Shown: piece by piece, positions 1 to 9,110 of the stretch
Position numbering within the stretch: the stretch's first letter is position 1
Layout: every line of letters begins with the position of its first letter
Origin: Oceanospirillum beijerinckii DSM 7166
GTDB lineage: Bacteria > Pseudomonadota > Gammaproteobacteria > Pseudomonadales > Halomonadaceae
Direction of reading: 5' to 3'
Length of the DNA stretch: 64,000 nucleotides
Assembly: GCF_000422425.1 (NCBI RefSeq)
Contig: NZ_AULT01000010.1
Location: forward strand, 102,594 to 166,593
Translations under genes and position numbers: made by a program
The notes under the pieces: model-generated
What the model saw: only the letters and a program-made list of their open reading frames with translations
Told to the model about the DNA's origin: nothing
Database searches by the model: none

Positions 1-984
1 GGCAGCTTTATCCTGAGTCGCCATCACACTGCCTTTTAGGGCCGGGAAAGCGCCGGGAATACCCATGCCGTTAGCCTGGTGACAGGCTGCACAGGCGGTG
101 TTATAGACCTGTTCACCCTTGGTCATCAGCTCAGCCAGAGTCCATTCTTTCTCTGCCGATGCGGCTTTCGCTTGCTTGGCGGCCTGTTGTTGAGCTACCC
201 AGGCGGAGTAGTCATTGTCGTTCATCGCTACGACCACAATAGGCATAAAACCGTGATCCTTACCGCATAGCTCGGCGCATTGGCCGCGATAAGTGCCGGG
301 TTTATCGATTTTGGTCCAGGCTTCATTGATAAAGCCGGGGATAGCATCTTTTTTTACCGCAAAGTCGGGAATCCACCAGGAGTGGATTACATCATTGGAA
401 GTGAGCAGAAAGCGCACTTTTTTACCCACGGGCAGTACCAGAGGGTTATCGACCTCTAACAGGTAGGTGTCGGTTTTTTCTGCCTGATTTTGGATCTGCT
501 CTTTGGGGGTGGAAAGGTTGCTGAAGAAGTCGATCTCTTCGTTCAGATACTGATAACGCCACTTCCATTGATAGCCTGTGATCTGGATATCCACTTCGGC
601 TTCTGAAGTGTCGTACATCTGCCTCAGGGTTGCCGTCGCGGGGACCGCCATGCCCACCAGAATCAGCAGTGGAATAATGGTCCAGATAATCTCAACGGTG
701 GTGCTTTCATGAAACTCTGCTGGCTTCGCACCCTTAGATTTTCGGTGATGAAAGATTGACCAGAACATGATACCGAAGACAATTAAGGCGATCACCACAC
801 AGATCCAGAAAATGGTCATATGCAGGGAATAAACCGATTCACTGATCTCGGTAACCCCGACGGGCATATTCAGCTCCCAGTCGGCGAAGCTGATTGAAGG
901 AGGTGCCCATAGCAATAATACAAAGGCTTTACAAGGCAAACCCTGGGCATGGGGTCTACCGCCTATATCCCTTAACGTGTCCAT
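1..984 (-). CDS. coxB: Cytochrome c oxidase subunit II with fused cytochrome c domain (3' end outside window)
   Basis: Subunit II of an aa3-type terminal oxidase, which takes electrons from cytochrome c through the CuA centre at the periplasmic face. The 328 visible residues show an N-terminal hydrophobic signal segment (about residues 19-34), two membrane helices (about 45-70 and 85-110), and a cupredoxin domain with the CuA ligands in HSWWIPDF and in GQCAELCGKDHGFM (C-x3-C-x3-H-x2-M). A fused cytochrome c domain follows, with the haem motif CAACH near residue 300. The start ATG at 984 is preceded by AGGTGGG and gives a complete signal peptide; the nearer in-frame ATG would lose it. The frame is open at position 1, so the C-terminus lies outside. 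A DUF2970 gene lies upstream on the same strand. Confidence 0.95.
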   Translation of the reverse strand, partial: MDTLRDIGGRPHAQGLPCKAFVLLLWAPPSISFADWELNMPVGVTEISESVYSLHMTIFWICVVIALIVFGIMFWSIFHHRKSKGAKPAEFHESTTVEIIWTIIPLLILVGMAVPATATLRQMYDTSEAEVDIQITGYQWKWRYQYLNEEIDFFSNLSTPKEQIQNQAEKTDTYLLEVDNPLVLPVGKKVRFLLTSNDVIHSWWIPDFAVKKDAIPGFINEAWTKIDKPGTYRGQCAELCGKDHGFMPIVVVAMNDNDYSAWVAQQQAAKQAKAASAEKEWTLAELMTKGEQVYNTACAACHQANGMGIPGAFPALKGSVMATQDKAA

Positions 985-1288
985 AGGCCCACCTGCGCTA
1001 TTCGGCTGGCTAATAAGGTCTTATGCTGTCGGCCCGCACATTGTTTTATAGGACTCCCATAAATGGGACTGCGTCCGAAAGGGCTGCAGCGATGATCATC
1101 AAAACTGTGTAAAACAGTCTGATTTAGCTTGAGTATAGACGGGGTTTATCAGCCAACAAGCAAAGAAAAAATACTGTGATTGTTGGAAAGTTAGGCTATG
1201 AAAGTCGTATCAGAAATGATTTTTAAAATGAGGTGGCGGTATTATCTAATTGATTTTTTAGACATTTTATAAGGTATGTTTGTCTGTG
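985..1288. other. Intergenic region upstream of coxB
   Basis: About 300 bases without a gene, between coxB and the DUF2970 gene (both minus). It should hold the coxB promoter and leader. A short palindrome (CCCAT-AA-ATGGG, around 1050-1063) is visible. No convincing terminator or RNA gene was recognised. Confidence 0.4.
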
Positions 1289-1471
1289 TTAGCTGGTTAG
1301 CCAACGTACCAATAGTACTAATAACAGTACAAACAGTAGCGTCATGACTATACCTGTGACGATAAAAGGCCAGGGCGAACTCGCATTAAAATCCTCCCGA
1401 CGTTTATTTTCTTTTTGCACACCGATAAAGGCGGCTAATACACTTTGAATAACAGCTAACCAGTGCCTCAT
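1289..1471 (-). CDS. DUF2970 small membrane protein
   Basis: A 60-residue protein starting MRHWLAVIQSVLAAFIGVQK, with one C-terminal transmembrane helix (about residues 35-57) after a charged linker KENKRREDFN. It matches the DUF2970 family as I know it, whose members often lie among cytochrome oxidase genes of gammaproteobacteria; its position just upstream of coxB fits. The frame is open 48 bases further upstream, but the family begins at MRHW and the extension has no homologue I recognise, so the start at 1471 is chosen. The function is unknown; a role in oxidase assembly is inference from position only. Confidence 0.75.
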   Translation of the reverse strand: MRHWLAVIQSVLAAFIGVQKENKRREDFNASSPWPFIVTGIVMTLLFVLLLVLLVRWLTS

Positions 1472-1625
1472 ATTGACTCTCTTTGACTGCCGAAAAGTTT
1501 TAATGCAGGTGCTTATCAAGGGCCTGTGATATTAAAACGTATTCTATTAAGCCTGCTGGCTATTTTTTCTCCTATGATCAAAGATATAGGCAAATGTAAA
1601 AAAAATCCTGTATCTGGGGTGATGA

Positions 1626-3677
1626 ATGGGAAAAACATGGCGGCATCAGACAAAACCTGCGGCAGTGAGCGCGGGTGTCTCCCGCTTACAGCGTGTGGCA
1701 TCACTCGCCGGTGGTTTGTTGATACTGTTTCCTTTGTTGGCCAGCGGGAATGAGCCGGTTCTGACTGTATTTAATACGATCGACTTTTGGCGCTATACCG
1801 CCCTGGTAATGGGAGGTGGGCAGTTCATAGTCATCCTATTGTTAGCACGCTTTGCCTACCAGAAGTCACAGCAAGTCAAAAAGGCCCAGACTATCAGCAG
1901 TGATTTGAGTGAGAAAACTCAACTGCTGAGCCGTCAGCATGAGCTATTGCGTACGTTGATGGATAATTTGCCTAATCTGATCAGTTTCAAGAATAAAGCC
2001 GGAGAGTACATCGAGTTTAATCGTGCTTTTGAAGCCTTCACGGGTAAAAGTCGAGGCCAGATTCTTAAACATACCGAGCTGGAGTTATTTGAAGATATTG
2101 ATGCGGCCAGTATCCGTGAACAGGACCGGTTGGTGATTGCTACCGGGGTGACTCAGCAGGCTTCATGTTGGATTAATGATGGTGGTAAGCAAGCTCATCT
2201 GATGCATATTGTTAAGGTCCCTCTGAGAGCTCAGAAAGGTGAGCGTACAGGAATATTGAGTATCAGCCAGGACATCACTGCTCAACATCAACAGGAGACT
2301 ATCTATACCTACCGCAACCGCATTCTGGAAATGATGGCACAGGGTAAGCCGTTGCAGGATGTTTTGAACAGTCTGATCAGTTTTACTGAGGATACCTTCC
2401 CCGGTTTGATCTGCTCTGTTCTGCTGTTAGATAAAACAGGCAAACATCTTTATACCGGTGCGGCACCCAGTTTGCCTGAGTTTTATAACCAAGCAATAGA
2501 TGGTGTGCGTATTGGCAGTGACGTGGGCTCTTGTGGTGCTGCGGCTTATACCGGTCGGCCTGTAATCGCCAGCGATATCAGTACACACCCCTACTGGAAA
2601 GATTTTACAGGCCTGGCGTTAAGCGCTGGATTAAAAGCGTGTTGGTCAATTCCGATCAAAAGTCGTCAGGGAACAGTGTTGGGGACTTTTGCTTTATACC
2701 ATCGAGAGGTTGCCGATCCTTCTGCGGCACAGCTGGAGTTATTACAAGCCAATAGTCAGCTGGCTTCTATCGCGATTGAAGCGGATCAAATGGATCAGCA
2801 GTTGCACAAGCTATCCCAGGCTGTAGCCTGTTCGGCCAGTTTTGTGATGATTACTGATGCTGAACTGACGCTGGAGTACGTGAATCCTAGTCTGGAAACA
2901 GTGACAGGGTATGGTGCAGATGAGTTGATTGGTCGTAAGGCAGGCTTTCTGTCCTGCGATAAAGCAGAGGCCGATATCATCCGTGATATCTGGAACACTG
3001 TTCTCACAGGAGAGATCTGGCGTGGCGAGCGTATGCTTCAAAAGAAAAATGGTGATCGTTTCTGGATTATGAGCTCTACTGCTCCGATAAAAAACCAGGA
3101 CAATGAAATCACTCATTTGGTAAGTGTGGGTGAAGATATCACTCAGCTGAAGAAAGATCAGGAACGAATGGAGATGCTGGCGTTTTATGACCCTTTGACC
3201 GGCCTGGCGAATCGTCGTTTGTTTAAAGATCGCCTGGATCAGGCGCTAAAAAAAGTACGGCGCAATCAGAATCATATGGCGTTGCTTTATCTGGATCTTG
3301 ATCACTTTAAGGATGTGAATGATGAATATGGCCATGATGCAGGTGATGAGTTACTGAAAGAAGTCGCTAACCGTTTACGTCAGTCCGTACGTGACAGTGA
3401 TGTGATTGCCCGCATTGGTGGTGATGAGTTTAACGTGATCCTGCATGATCTCAATTGTGAACAGGATGCGATGTCCGTGGCTGAAAAGGTTTTACGGGTG
3501 GTCACTGAGCCTATTGATATAGGTGTGGCAGAGGTTACTGTCTCTGCCAGTATTGGTGTGACGTTAGCTCCGGATGATGCTGAGGAAGCCAAAGCATTGA
3601 TTAAAAATGCTGATGAGGCCATGTACCAAAGTAAACGGGGAGGTCGCAACCGTTGTCAGCGTTATCAGTTTTTATAA
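1626..3677 (+). CDS. Sensor diguanylate cyclase (TM-PAS-GAF-PAS-GGDEF)
   Basis: Predicted inner-membrane enzyme making cyclic di-GMP from two GTP. Order: two hydrophobic segments (about residues 24-42 and 58-78), a PAS domain (about 108-220), a GAF domain (about 240-390), a second PAS domain (about 395-510), and a GGDEF domain to the end. The active-site motif is an intact GGDEF (about 598-602). The product-inhibition I-site RxxD (RDSD) lies five residues before RIGGDEF's core, at the expected spacing. There is no EAL or HD-GYP domain, so it should be a cyclase only. It stands alone: the next gene downstream is 460 bases away and belongs to glutarate catabolism. The signal sensed is unknown. 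The exact start is uncertain because the Shine-Dalgarno sequence is weak. Confidence 0.9.
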   Translation: MGKTWRHQTKPAAVSAGVSRLQRVASLAGGLLILFPLLASGNEPVLTVFNTIDFWRYTALVMGGGQFIVILLLARFAYQKSQQVKKAQTISSDLSEKTQLLSRQHELLRTLMDNLPNLISFKNKAGEYIEFNRAFEAFTGKSRGQILKHTELELFEDIDAASIREQDRLVIATGVTQQASCWINDGGKQAHLMHIVKVPLRAQKGERTGILSISQDITAQHQQETIYTYRNRILEMMAQGKPLQDVLNSLISFTEDTFPGLICSVLLLDKTGKHLYTGAAPSLPEFYNQAIDGVRIGSDVGSCGAAAYTGRPVIASDISTHPYWKDFTGLALSAGLKACWSIPIKSRQGTVLGTFALYHREVADPSAAQLELLQANSQLASIAIEADQMDQQLHKLSQAVACSASFVMITDAELTLEYVNPSLETVTGYGADELIGRKAGFLSCDKAEADIIRDIWNTVLTGEIWRGERMLQKKNGDRFWIMSSTAPIKNQDNEITHLVSVGEDITQLKKDQERMEMLAFYDPLTGLANRRLFKDRLDQALKKVRRNQNHMALLYLDLDHFKDVNDEYGHDAGDELLKEVANRLRQSVRDSDVIARIGGDEFNVILHDLNCEQDAMSVAEKVLRVVTEPIDIGVAEVTVSASIGVTLAPDDAEEAKALIKNADEAMYQSKRGGRNRCQRYQFL

Positions 3678-4136
3678 CTCTTTTCCATCATTAGCGGCTA
3701 TCTTACGCCAGCTGCTTTTTTGGCTGCCTTGATCTTTATGGGGGGGCTATTCTGACTGCGATACTAAAAAAGTGAGATGTTTTATCTAACATTTTGATTT
3801 ATATGTTCTTTCTAATGATTTTCCTGCCATATCTACAGGCTCTTTTAAATATTCTTTCGCGATTGCGATATGGGCTTTTTGGGTTTTTCCTGACTTTATA
3901 GTTATTAAATTGATAAAAATCACTATGTGTATTTTTATCAAAATAAATTATGAAAACTATATAAGCCATATATTGTACTTATTTCTCCCGCCTCGTTAAC
4001 GTCCTTAAGTGCACCAGTAGCATAAACTGGTGACTGGAAGTCCACTCGATTTTTAACAACAACAAAATCGCAATATACCGCAGGGCGGAAGAAGTCGCCT
4101 GGTATCGGTCTATAAATTTTTGGCTAAGGAGCTTGA
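3678..4136. other. Regulatory gap before the glutarate CoA-transferase gene
   Basis: About 460 bases without a gene. It holds a conserved block at 3945-4000 shared with the gcdR-gcdH intergenic region (annotated separately). A leader of about 150 bases follows with visible stem-loops: CACCAGT/ACTGGTG (4012-4032, loop 7) and CGATTTT/AAAATCG (4047-4070). A looser ATACC...GGTAT stem lies nearer the gene. No terminator for the upstream GGDEF gene was recognised. Confidence 0.5.
3945..4000 (+). promoter_or_regulatory. Predicted GcdR operator/promoter block, copy A
   Basis: This block aligns with 22724-22780 upstream of gcdH at about 43 of 57 positions by hand count, including a perfect 16-base core CATATATTGTACTTAT at 3967-3982. 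The core lies 155 bases before the ATG at 4137, against 158 bases for the gcdH copy. Conservation at two distant loci with related functions suggests a binding site for the LysR regulator encoded beside gcdH. Binding itself is inference. Confidence 0.6.
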
Positions 4137-4208
4137 ATGATCGGCTTTTGGCCCATACGGGAAGCGGTGTCTGAAACAGCCTCTTCCCATGCAGAGTTGG
4201 AGGGTTCT

Positions 4209-5465
4209 ATGGGCGCGCTATCCCATATACGTGTACTGGATATGAGTCGTATTCTGGCCGGTCCCTGGGCTGGTCAGATGTTGGCAGACCTGGGTGCAGA
4301 TGTGATTAAGGTTGAGCGACCACAGCGTGGTGATGATACTCGCAGCTGGGGGCCACCCTGGATGGATGTGCGCTCACAGGAGCGAGGTGAAGCGGCTTAT
4401 TATCTGTGTGCGAACCGTAACAAGCGCTCTCTGGCTCTGGATATTACCAGTCCTCAAGGACAAGCCGTGATTCGTAGTCTGGTGGCGGATTGCGATATTC
4501 TGCTGGAAAACTATAAGGTTGGCGGACTGAAAAAATATGGTCTGGATTACGACAGTCTTAAAGAGATCAATCCACGTCTGATCTACTGTTCCATTACCGG
4601 TTTTGGCCAAACAGGCCCTTACGCCAAACGTGCCGGGTATGATTTTCTGATTCAGGCTATGAGTGGTTTGATGAGTATTACCGGTGAGAAAGAAGGTCAA
4701 CCGGGTGCGGGGCCACAGAAAGTTGGTGTGGCATTAACGGATATTCTGACCGGTATGTATGCCACGACTGGCGTCCTGGCAGCATTGGCGGCACGTGAGC
4801 GTACCGGCGAAGGTCAATATATCGACGTGGCGCTGATGGATGTGCAAGTCGCTTGCCTGGCAAACCAGTCCATGAACTATCTGGTATCCGGTCATTCACC
4901 GACACGTCTGGGTAATGCTCACCCGAATATCGTGCCTTACCAGAGTTTTGCCACGTCTGACGGTTATATGATTCTGGCTGTAGGTAACGATGACCAGTTC
5001 CGCAAGTTCTGTCTTGAAGCTGGTGTAGAGCACCTGGCTGATGATGAACGTTACTTAACGAATGCTTTACGTGTCGCGAACCGGGAAACGTTGAGTGCCA
5101 CCTTGTCTGAGGTGATTATTACTCGTACTACCGCAGATTGGATTCAATCCCTGGAAGCGGTTTCTGTACCTTGTGGCCCAATTAATACCATAGGTGAAGC
5201 TTTTGCTGATCCGCAGATTCAGGCCAGAGGCATGCGTCTGAATATTCCTCATTCCCATTCAGCAGAGGGCAGTATGCCTGCGGTTGCCAACCCGTTGAAA
5301 TTATCGGGTACACCCATTCAGTACGATACTCCAGCCCCTCTGCTCGGTGAGCATACCCGTGATGTGTTGAAAGAAGCAGGACTCAGTGAGCAACAGATTG
5401 AACAGCTGCATCAGCAGGGCGTGATTTCAGCTGTTTCAAGTCAAGAGGGAACAGCGGCTGAATAA
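4209..5465 (+). CDS. gcdG: CaiB/BaiF family CoA-transferase, glutarate-CoA-transferase type
   Basis: Family III CoA-transferase, very like the Pseudomonas GcdG and mitochondrial SUGCT proteins that move CoA from succinyl-CoA to glutarate to make glutaryl-CoA. The 418 residues begin MGALSHIRVLDMSRILAGPW, as in that family, and include KVERP, ANRNKRSL, NYKVGG and the predicted catalytic Asp (about residue 211) in DVALMDVQVACL. Two starts are plausible: ATG 4209 has GGAGGG close upstream and matches the family N-terminus; ATG 4137 has AAGGAG and would add 24 residues without homology that I recognise. GcdH, the enzyme that would use the product, lies 17 kb away instead of next door, but both genes share the same upstream block. 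Substrate assignment is by family resemblance and context. Confidence 0.85.
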   Translation: MGALSHIRVLDMSRILAGPWAGQMLADLGADVIKVERPQRGDDTRSWGPPWMDVRSQERGEAAYYLCANRNKRSLALDITSPQGQAVIRSLVADCDILLENYKVGGLKKYGLDYDSLKEINPRLIYCSITGFGQTGPYAKRAGYDFLIQAMSGLMSITGEKEGQPGAGPQKVGVALTDILTGMYATTGVLAALAARERTGEGQYIDVALMDVQVACLANQSMNYLVSGHSPTRLGNAHPNIVPYQSFATSDGYMILAVGNDDQFRKFCLEAGVEHLADDERYLTNALRVANRETLSATLSEVIITRTTADWIQSLEAVSVPCGPINTIGEAFADPQIQARGMRLNIPHSHSAEGSMPAVANPLKLSGTPIQYDTPAPLLGEHTRDVLKEAGLSEQQIEQLHQQGVISAVSSQEGTAAE

Positions 5466-5898
5466 TTGAATTGCACTTACTATTTGAATCTAAGTGATCT
5501 GATGAGTCGATGACTGATTATCTGTATCTGCTTTTTCTAACGGTTAGATCAAAGGTTTCGACAGAGCCCTTTTCGCTGGAATGACCGTGTCTTTAGCCTG
5601 CCTTGTGCAGGCTTTTCTTTTCTGTATCGTTCTATTTTGGTGAGAGGCCGCTTCTCTGAGTGGATATTTGGGAGGTCAGGTTTTATTTCCGGCTTTAAAC
5701 GAAAGGTAACTGAAAAGGGGTCGCTCCAGACCCGCTTTAGGTTTATCTTATTGGACCTCCTGCTGTTATCATCCAAAGTAGTTTTATATCAAGCGGTTAG
5801 TTTTAGTGTGTTCAATAGGTATAGCAGGAAATTGATTGAGCCTGATCAAGCCCTTGGTGATAGCGTGCCAATAAGTATTTAAAACACGGAATAGAGAA
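5466..5898. other. Intergenic region with terminator
   Basis: About 430 bases without a convincing gene. Apart from the terminator at 5596-5620 and the presumed promoter of the downstream KfrA-like gene, nothing recognisable is seen. Two short open frames on opposite strands (5549-5776 and 5637-5882) have no ribosome-binding site or recognisable composition. Confidence 0.4.
5596..5620 (+). terminator. Rho-independent terminator after gcdG
   Basis: Stem GCCTGC (5596-5601), loop CTTGT, stem GCAGGC (5607-5612), then TTTTCTTT. The same GCCTGC/GCAGGC stem recurs at 24378-24403 downstream of gcdH. Confidence 0.85.
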
Positions 5899-6840
5899 AT
5901 GAGTAGAGCAGAAATTACCTACGCCGAAGTAGCAACCGTCGCAGATTTACTTGTTTCAGAAAGTGAAACACCAAGTGCAAAAAGTATTAAAAGCAAGTTT
6001 GGGGATGAATGCAGTCTGGGGACTATACAGAAGCACTTAAGTACCTGGCGTGAAGCTCGTCAGGCAATGACGCCGCCCCGTGAGATTGAGTTATCCCCAG
6101 AGATGCAGGGGGTCTGGATTCGGGAAGTTGAACGTCAGGTTTCGTTAGCTAAAGCTGACTCCGAAGCTAATGTTGCTATGTTGACTGCTGAGTTAAATGA
6201 TATGGCGACGGAAGTTGAGCGTTTGGACGAAGATCGACGTAATATCACGAAAAATTGTGAAGAACTTCAGCAAGAAGTGGAGAATCTGCAAGAGCAACTG
6301 AGATTACGACGCGAAGAAAACAGTAAATTATCAGAAGAACTGGCACTGGAGAAAAAGTCTGCAGAAAATGGTCGTATCTCACTGGTAAAAGAGCAGCTCA
6401 AGCTGGATGCTTTGAAGGAACAGCAGGAAGCGCTGCGCAGCCAGTTGCTGGAATTGGAACGTGCGGTTACCGATGCGGGTAATGCCAAAAGTGATGCGAA
6501 GCGCAAACAGTTTGAGATGGAAAAACTGTTGGCAGTAGAAGAGAGTAAGGTCGAAGGTCTGAACGAACAGAATCAGCTGAAGAGTGATCAGATTCAGCGC
6601 CTGGAGCTGGAAAAAGACTCCATGAAGCAGCAGCTAAGCAATCTGGAAAAAGAGCTGCGTGAGGCTCTGCAAAATCAGAAAAATATCGAGATTCAGGCGG
6701 CTGCAAGTGAAGGTCGTGTAAAACATCTGAGTGAAGTACAGGAAGAGCTGGTACTGGCCAAGAGCGAAATCAAAGAGCTGAAAAAGGACAATCAGAAAAT
6801 TCGTGAAATGCTCAATACCAGCTATATGTCCAAGTCTTAA
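5899..6840 (+). CDS. KfrA-type DNA-binding coiled-coil protein
   Basis: A 313-residue protein. The N-terminus (about residues 5-60; ITYAEVATVADLLVSE, SIKSKFG, GTIQKHLSTWREAR) matches the KfrA N-terminal DNA-binding domain family. Residues from about 70 to 300 form one long, highly charged heptad-like coiled coil rich in Glu, Leu, Gln and Lys. Plasmid KfrA proteins are DNA-binding autoregulators with such alpha-helical tails; chromosomal relatives exist and are mostly uncharacterised. Here it is a single gene with its own terminator (6897-6939), between the glutarate CoA-transferase and hyuB. No plasmid genes flank it. A role in catabolism is not indicated. The start has only a weak Shine-Dalgarno (GGAATAGAG). 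Confidence 0.8.
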   Translation: MSRAEITYAEVATVADLLVSESETPSAKSIKSKFGDECSLGTIQKHLSTWREARQAMTPPREIELSPEMQGVWIREVERQVSLAKADSEANVAMLTAELNDMATEVERLDEDRRNITKNCEELQQEVENLQEQLRLRREENSKLSEELALEKKSAENGRISLVKEQLKLDALKEQQEALRSQLLELERAVTDAGNAKSDAKRKQFEMEKLLAVEESKVEGLNEQNQLKSDQIQRLELEKDSMKQQLSNLEKELREALQNQKNIEIQAAASEGRVKHLSEVQEELVLAKSEIKELKKDNQKIREMLNTSYMSKS

Positions 6841-7295
6841 TCTGTCGCGTATCAAAACTGACCTTCGTTGAACTGATCGTTTAGTCATCAGTTTGAAAAC
6901 GGCCTTAAAGTGAAAATCTCTTTAAGGCCGTTTGTTTTTCTGGGCTGAGAAGCTCTGTTCTGTGAAATCATTCATCAATATGATCATCCATACCCCAGCT
7001 ATCCGAGCATCATAAGCACACACACAAAAGTTTCTCTTTAGAAAATGGCTTTATTCTTCAGCCGTCGGCCAGAAAATATTGAAACACTTTTGTGTAAGTG
7101 GGTATAAGCGCACTAAACTGCGATATCAATGAATGCACTGAACGGCAAAAAACACTTCCCTGACCGCCAATATTGTTTCCTGACCAATTTTTATACTGCT
7201 TCTATCGGGTTAAACACCCGCCTGACTTTGCCAGCGGCACTGCCCTGTCGTTGGCGAACCACAACAAGAAGAGTACAAGAATAAAGGTACGAATT
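6841..7295. other. Intergenic region upstream of hyuB
   Basis: About 450 bases. The first part holds the terminator at 6897-6939. The rest, up to the hyuB ribosome-binding site AAAGG just before 7296, presumably carries the hyuB promoter and the operator for its regulator. A reading frame joined to hyuB is open from 7173, but it lacks a ribosome-binding site and family resemblance. Confidence 0.4.
6897..6939 (+). terminator. Rho-independent terminator after the KfrA-like gene
   Basis: A perfect 14-base stem AAACGGCCTTAAAG (6897-6910) with CTTTAAGGCCGTTT (6920-6933), a 9-base loop, and a GTTTTT tail. Confidence 0.9.
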
Positions 7296-9098
7296 ATGTC
7301 CAGTCGTGTAGATCCTATCACCCTGGCGGTCGTTCGGGGTGCGCTTGAAACCGCGCAGCGGGAGATGACCCTGACCCTGGAAAAAACCGGTCGTTCCAGT
7401 GTTTTTAACCTGGCCCACGATTACAGTAATGCGCTGTTTGATCACTTCCCTGAAATGATTCTGCAGGGACAGGATATCCCGATTCACCTGGGTTCACTGA
7501 TTCCGGCCATGAAAGAAGTGGCGGAGTATTTTGGTGATGATATCCATGAAGGCGATGTGATCTATCATAATGACCCCGCTTATAAAGGCAGCCATATTCT
7601 GGACTGCTGTATGTACAAACCAGTGTTCTATAAAGGTGAACTGGTGTTCTGGACGGTATGTAAAGGCCACCTGACCGATATTGGTGGTCCTGTGCCTGCC
7701 GGTTATAACCCGGATGCCACCGAGATCTATGCGGAAGGCCTGCGTATTCCACCGGTGAAGTTGTGGGATAAAGGCAAACGCCGGGAAGATGTGATCAATC
7801 TGCTGCTGACCAATATGCGTGCCCGTCGTGATCAGGAAGGCGATCTGAACGCTCAGTACGGTGCCTGTCGTGTCGGTGAGCGTAACCTGTTGGCGCTGCT
7901 GGATAAATACGGTGTTGAGCAGGTGCAGGCCTGTATTGCTGAGCTGAAAAATATGGCGGATGAGCAGATGAGAGCGCTGATCCGCGAAGTGCCGGACGGT
8001 GTCTATACCGGCTCTGCGCTGCTGGAAGATGCCGGTCACGGTTTTGGCGAGATGGAGATCACTTCGACCATCACCATCCGTGATGACAAGGTGCATATCG
8101 AAGTGCAAAGCCCGCCTCAGGTGCCTTACTTTATCAACTCCTACGAAGGCAACTCCATGTCCGGTATCTATCTGGGCCTGATGATGTTTGCCCAGCTACC
8201 GCCGCCCTATAACGAAGGTTTGTATCGCTGTGTGACGGTGGATCTGGGAGAGAAGGGCACCTTGTGTAATGCGGAAGAACCGGCGCCTCACGTGAACTGT
8301 ACCACTACGCCGATGGAAACTCTGACCGATGCGGTGCGTAAGGCGTTTGAACAGGCGGCCCCCGAGCGTGTTACCGCCTCCTGGGGACATGCCAGCGGTA
8401 TCAATATCGCCGGTATCGACCCAAGAACCAACGAGCAGTATGTGACCATGGTGCTGGCATCGATTATCTCCGGTGCCGGTGCCACTCAGGTGATGGATGG
8501 TTGGCACGCCTGTGGGCCGTTGTGTTGTTTTGGCGCCCTGAGTTCCGGTGATATTGAGCTGCTGGAATACTCCTATCCGATTGTCATCCGTCGTTATGGT
8601 TTGATTCAGGACAGTGGTGGTGCCGGTATGCATCGCGGCGGTTCCGGTACGGTTTGGGAGGTGGAACCGATCGATCATGAGATGACGGTGATCGCCTTTG
8701 GTGAAGGCCGTGAGATCCCGACTATGGGCGCAGCGGGTGCCGAAAACAAACTGCTGGAGCCGAAGCTGGGCAAACTGGTGGTACAGCGTGCAGACCAGTC
8801 TGAAGAGATCCATAAGAAAAACACTATTCTGACGGTTAAGTCCGGTGAGCGTGTGGCTAACTTTAACCCCGGTGGAGGCGGTTTTGGTCATCCGTTACAG
8901 CGTGATCCTGTGGCTGTATTGGAAGATTACCGCAATGGCTTGGTTTCTCTGGAGGCGGCCAAGCTGGAGTATGGCGTGGTGTTGAATGCGGATTCTATCG
9001 GTGTTGATCAGCAAGCTACCGAGCAACTGCGTCAGGCCCGTGGTGCCACAACAACAGATTCATCTCAATCAACCTCTACTAAACCAACGGCACAATAA
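7296..9098 (+). CDS. hyuB: Hydantoinase B/oxoprolinase family subunit (HyuB-like, possible lactamase beta subunit)
   Basis: 600 residues of the HyuB family, whose members pair with HyuA to open lactam or imide rings (5-oxoproline, N-methylhydantoin, caprolactam, valerolactam) at the cost of ATP. Visible family features: VDPITLAVVRGALETAQREM at the N-terminus, HNDPAYKGSHILD, GHLTDIGG, a GGAGMHRGG segment near residue 450, and the glycine-rich C-terminal GGGGFGHPLQRDP. Start ATG 7296 has AAAGG upstream; the open frame to 7173 adds 41 residues foreign to the family. The next gene, hyuA, follows 12 bases after the stop, with its own strong ribosome-binding site. With the AraC gene and the glutarate genes around, a lactam substrate such as delta-valerolactam is my preferred reading, but the family does not fix it. 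Confidence 0.85.
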   Translation: MSSRVDPITLAVVRGALETAQREMTLTLEKTGRSSVFNLAHDYSNALFDHFPEMILQGQDIPIHLGSLIPAMKEVAEYFGDDIHEGDVIYHNDPAYKGSHILDCCMYKPVFYKGELVFWTVCKGHLTDIGGPVPAGYNPDATEIYAEGLRIPPVKLWDKGKRREDVINLLLTNMRARRDQEGDLNAQYGACRVGERNLLALLDKYGVEQVQACIAELKNMADEQMRALIREVPDGVYTGSALLEDAGHGFGEMEITSTITIRDDKVHIEVQSPPQVPYFINSYEGNSMSGIYLGLMMFAQLPPPYNEGLYRCVTVDLGEKGTLCNAEEPAPHVNCTTTPMETLTDAVRKAFEQAAPERVTASWGHASGINIAGIDPRTNEQYVTMVLASIISGAGATQVMDGWHACGPLCCFGALSSGDIELLEYSYPIVIRRYGLIQDSGGAGMHRGGSGTVWEVEPIDHEMTVIAFGEGREIPTMGAAGAENKLLEPKLGKLVVQRADQSEEIHKKNTILTVKSGERVANFNPGGGGFGHPLQRDPVAVLEDYRNGLVSLEAAKLEYGVVLNADSIGVDQQATEQLRQARGATTTDSSQSTSTKPTAQ

Positions 9099-9110
9099 GG
9101 AGACCAGACC

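Noticed and set aside
5549..5882. Two short open frames between gcdG and the KfrA-like gene
   Set aside because: They overlap each other on opposite strands, contain the terminator hairpin region and lack ribosome-binding sites.
7494..8891. Long open frames antisense to hyuB
   Set aside because: Typical complement of a codon-biased gene; no start signal or family resemblance.
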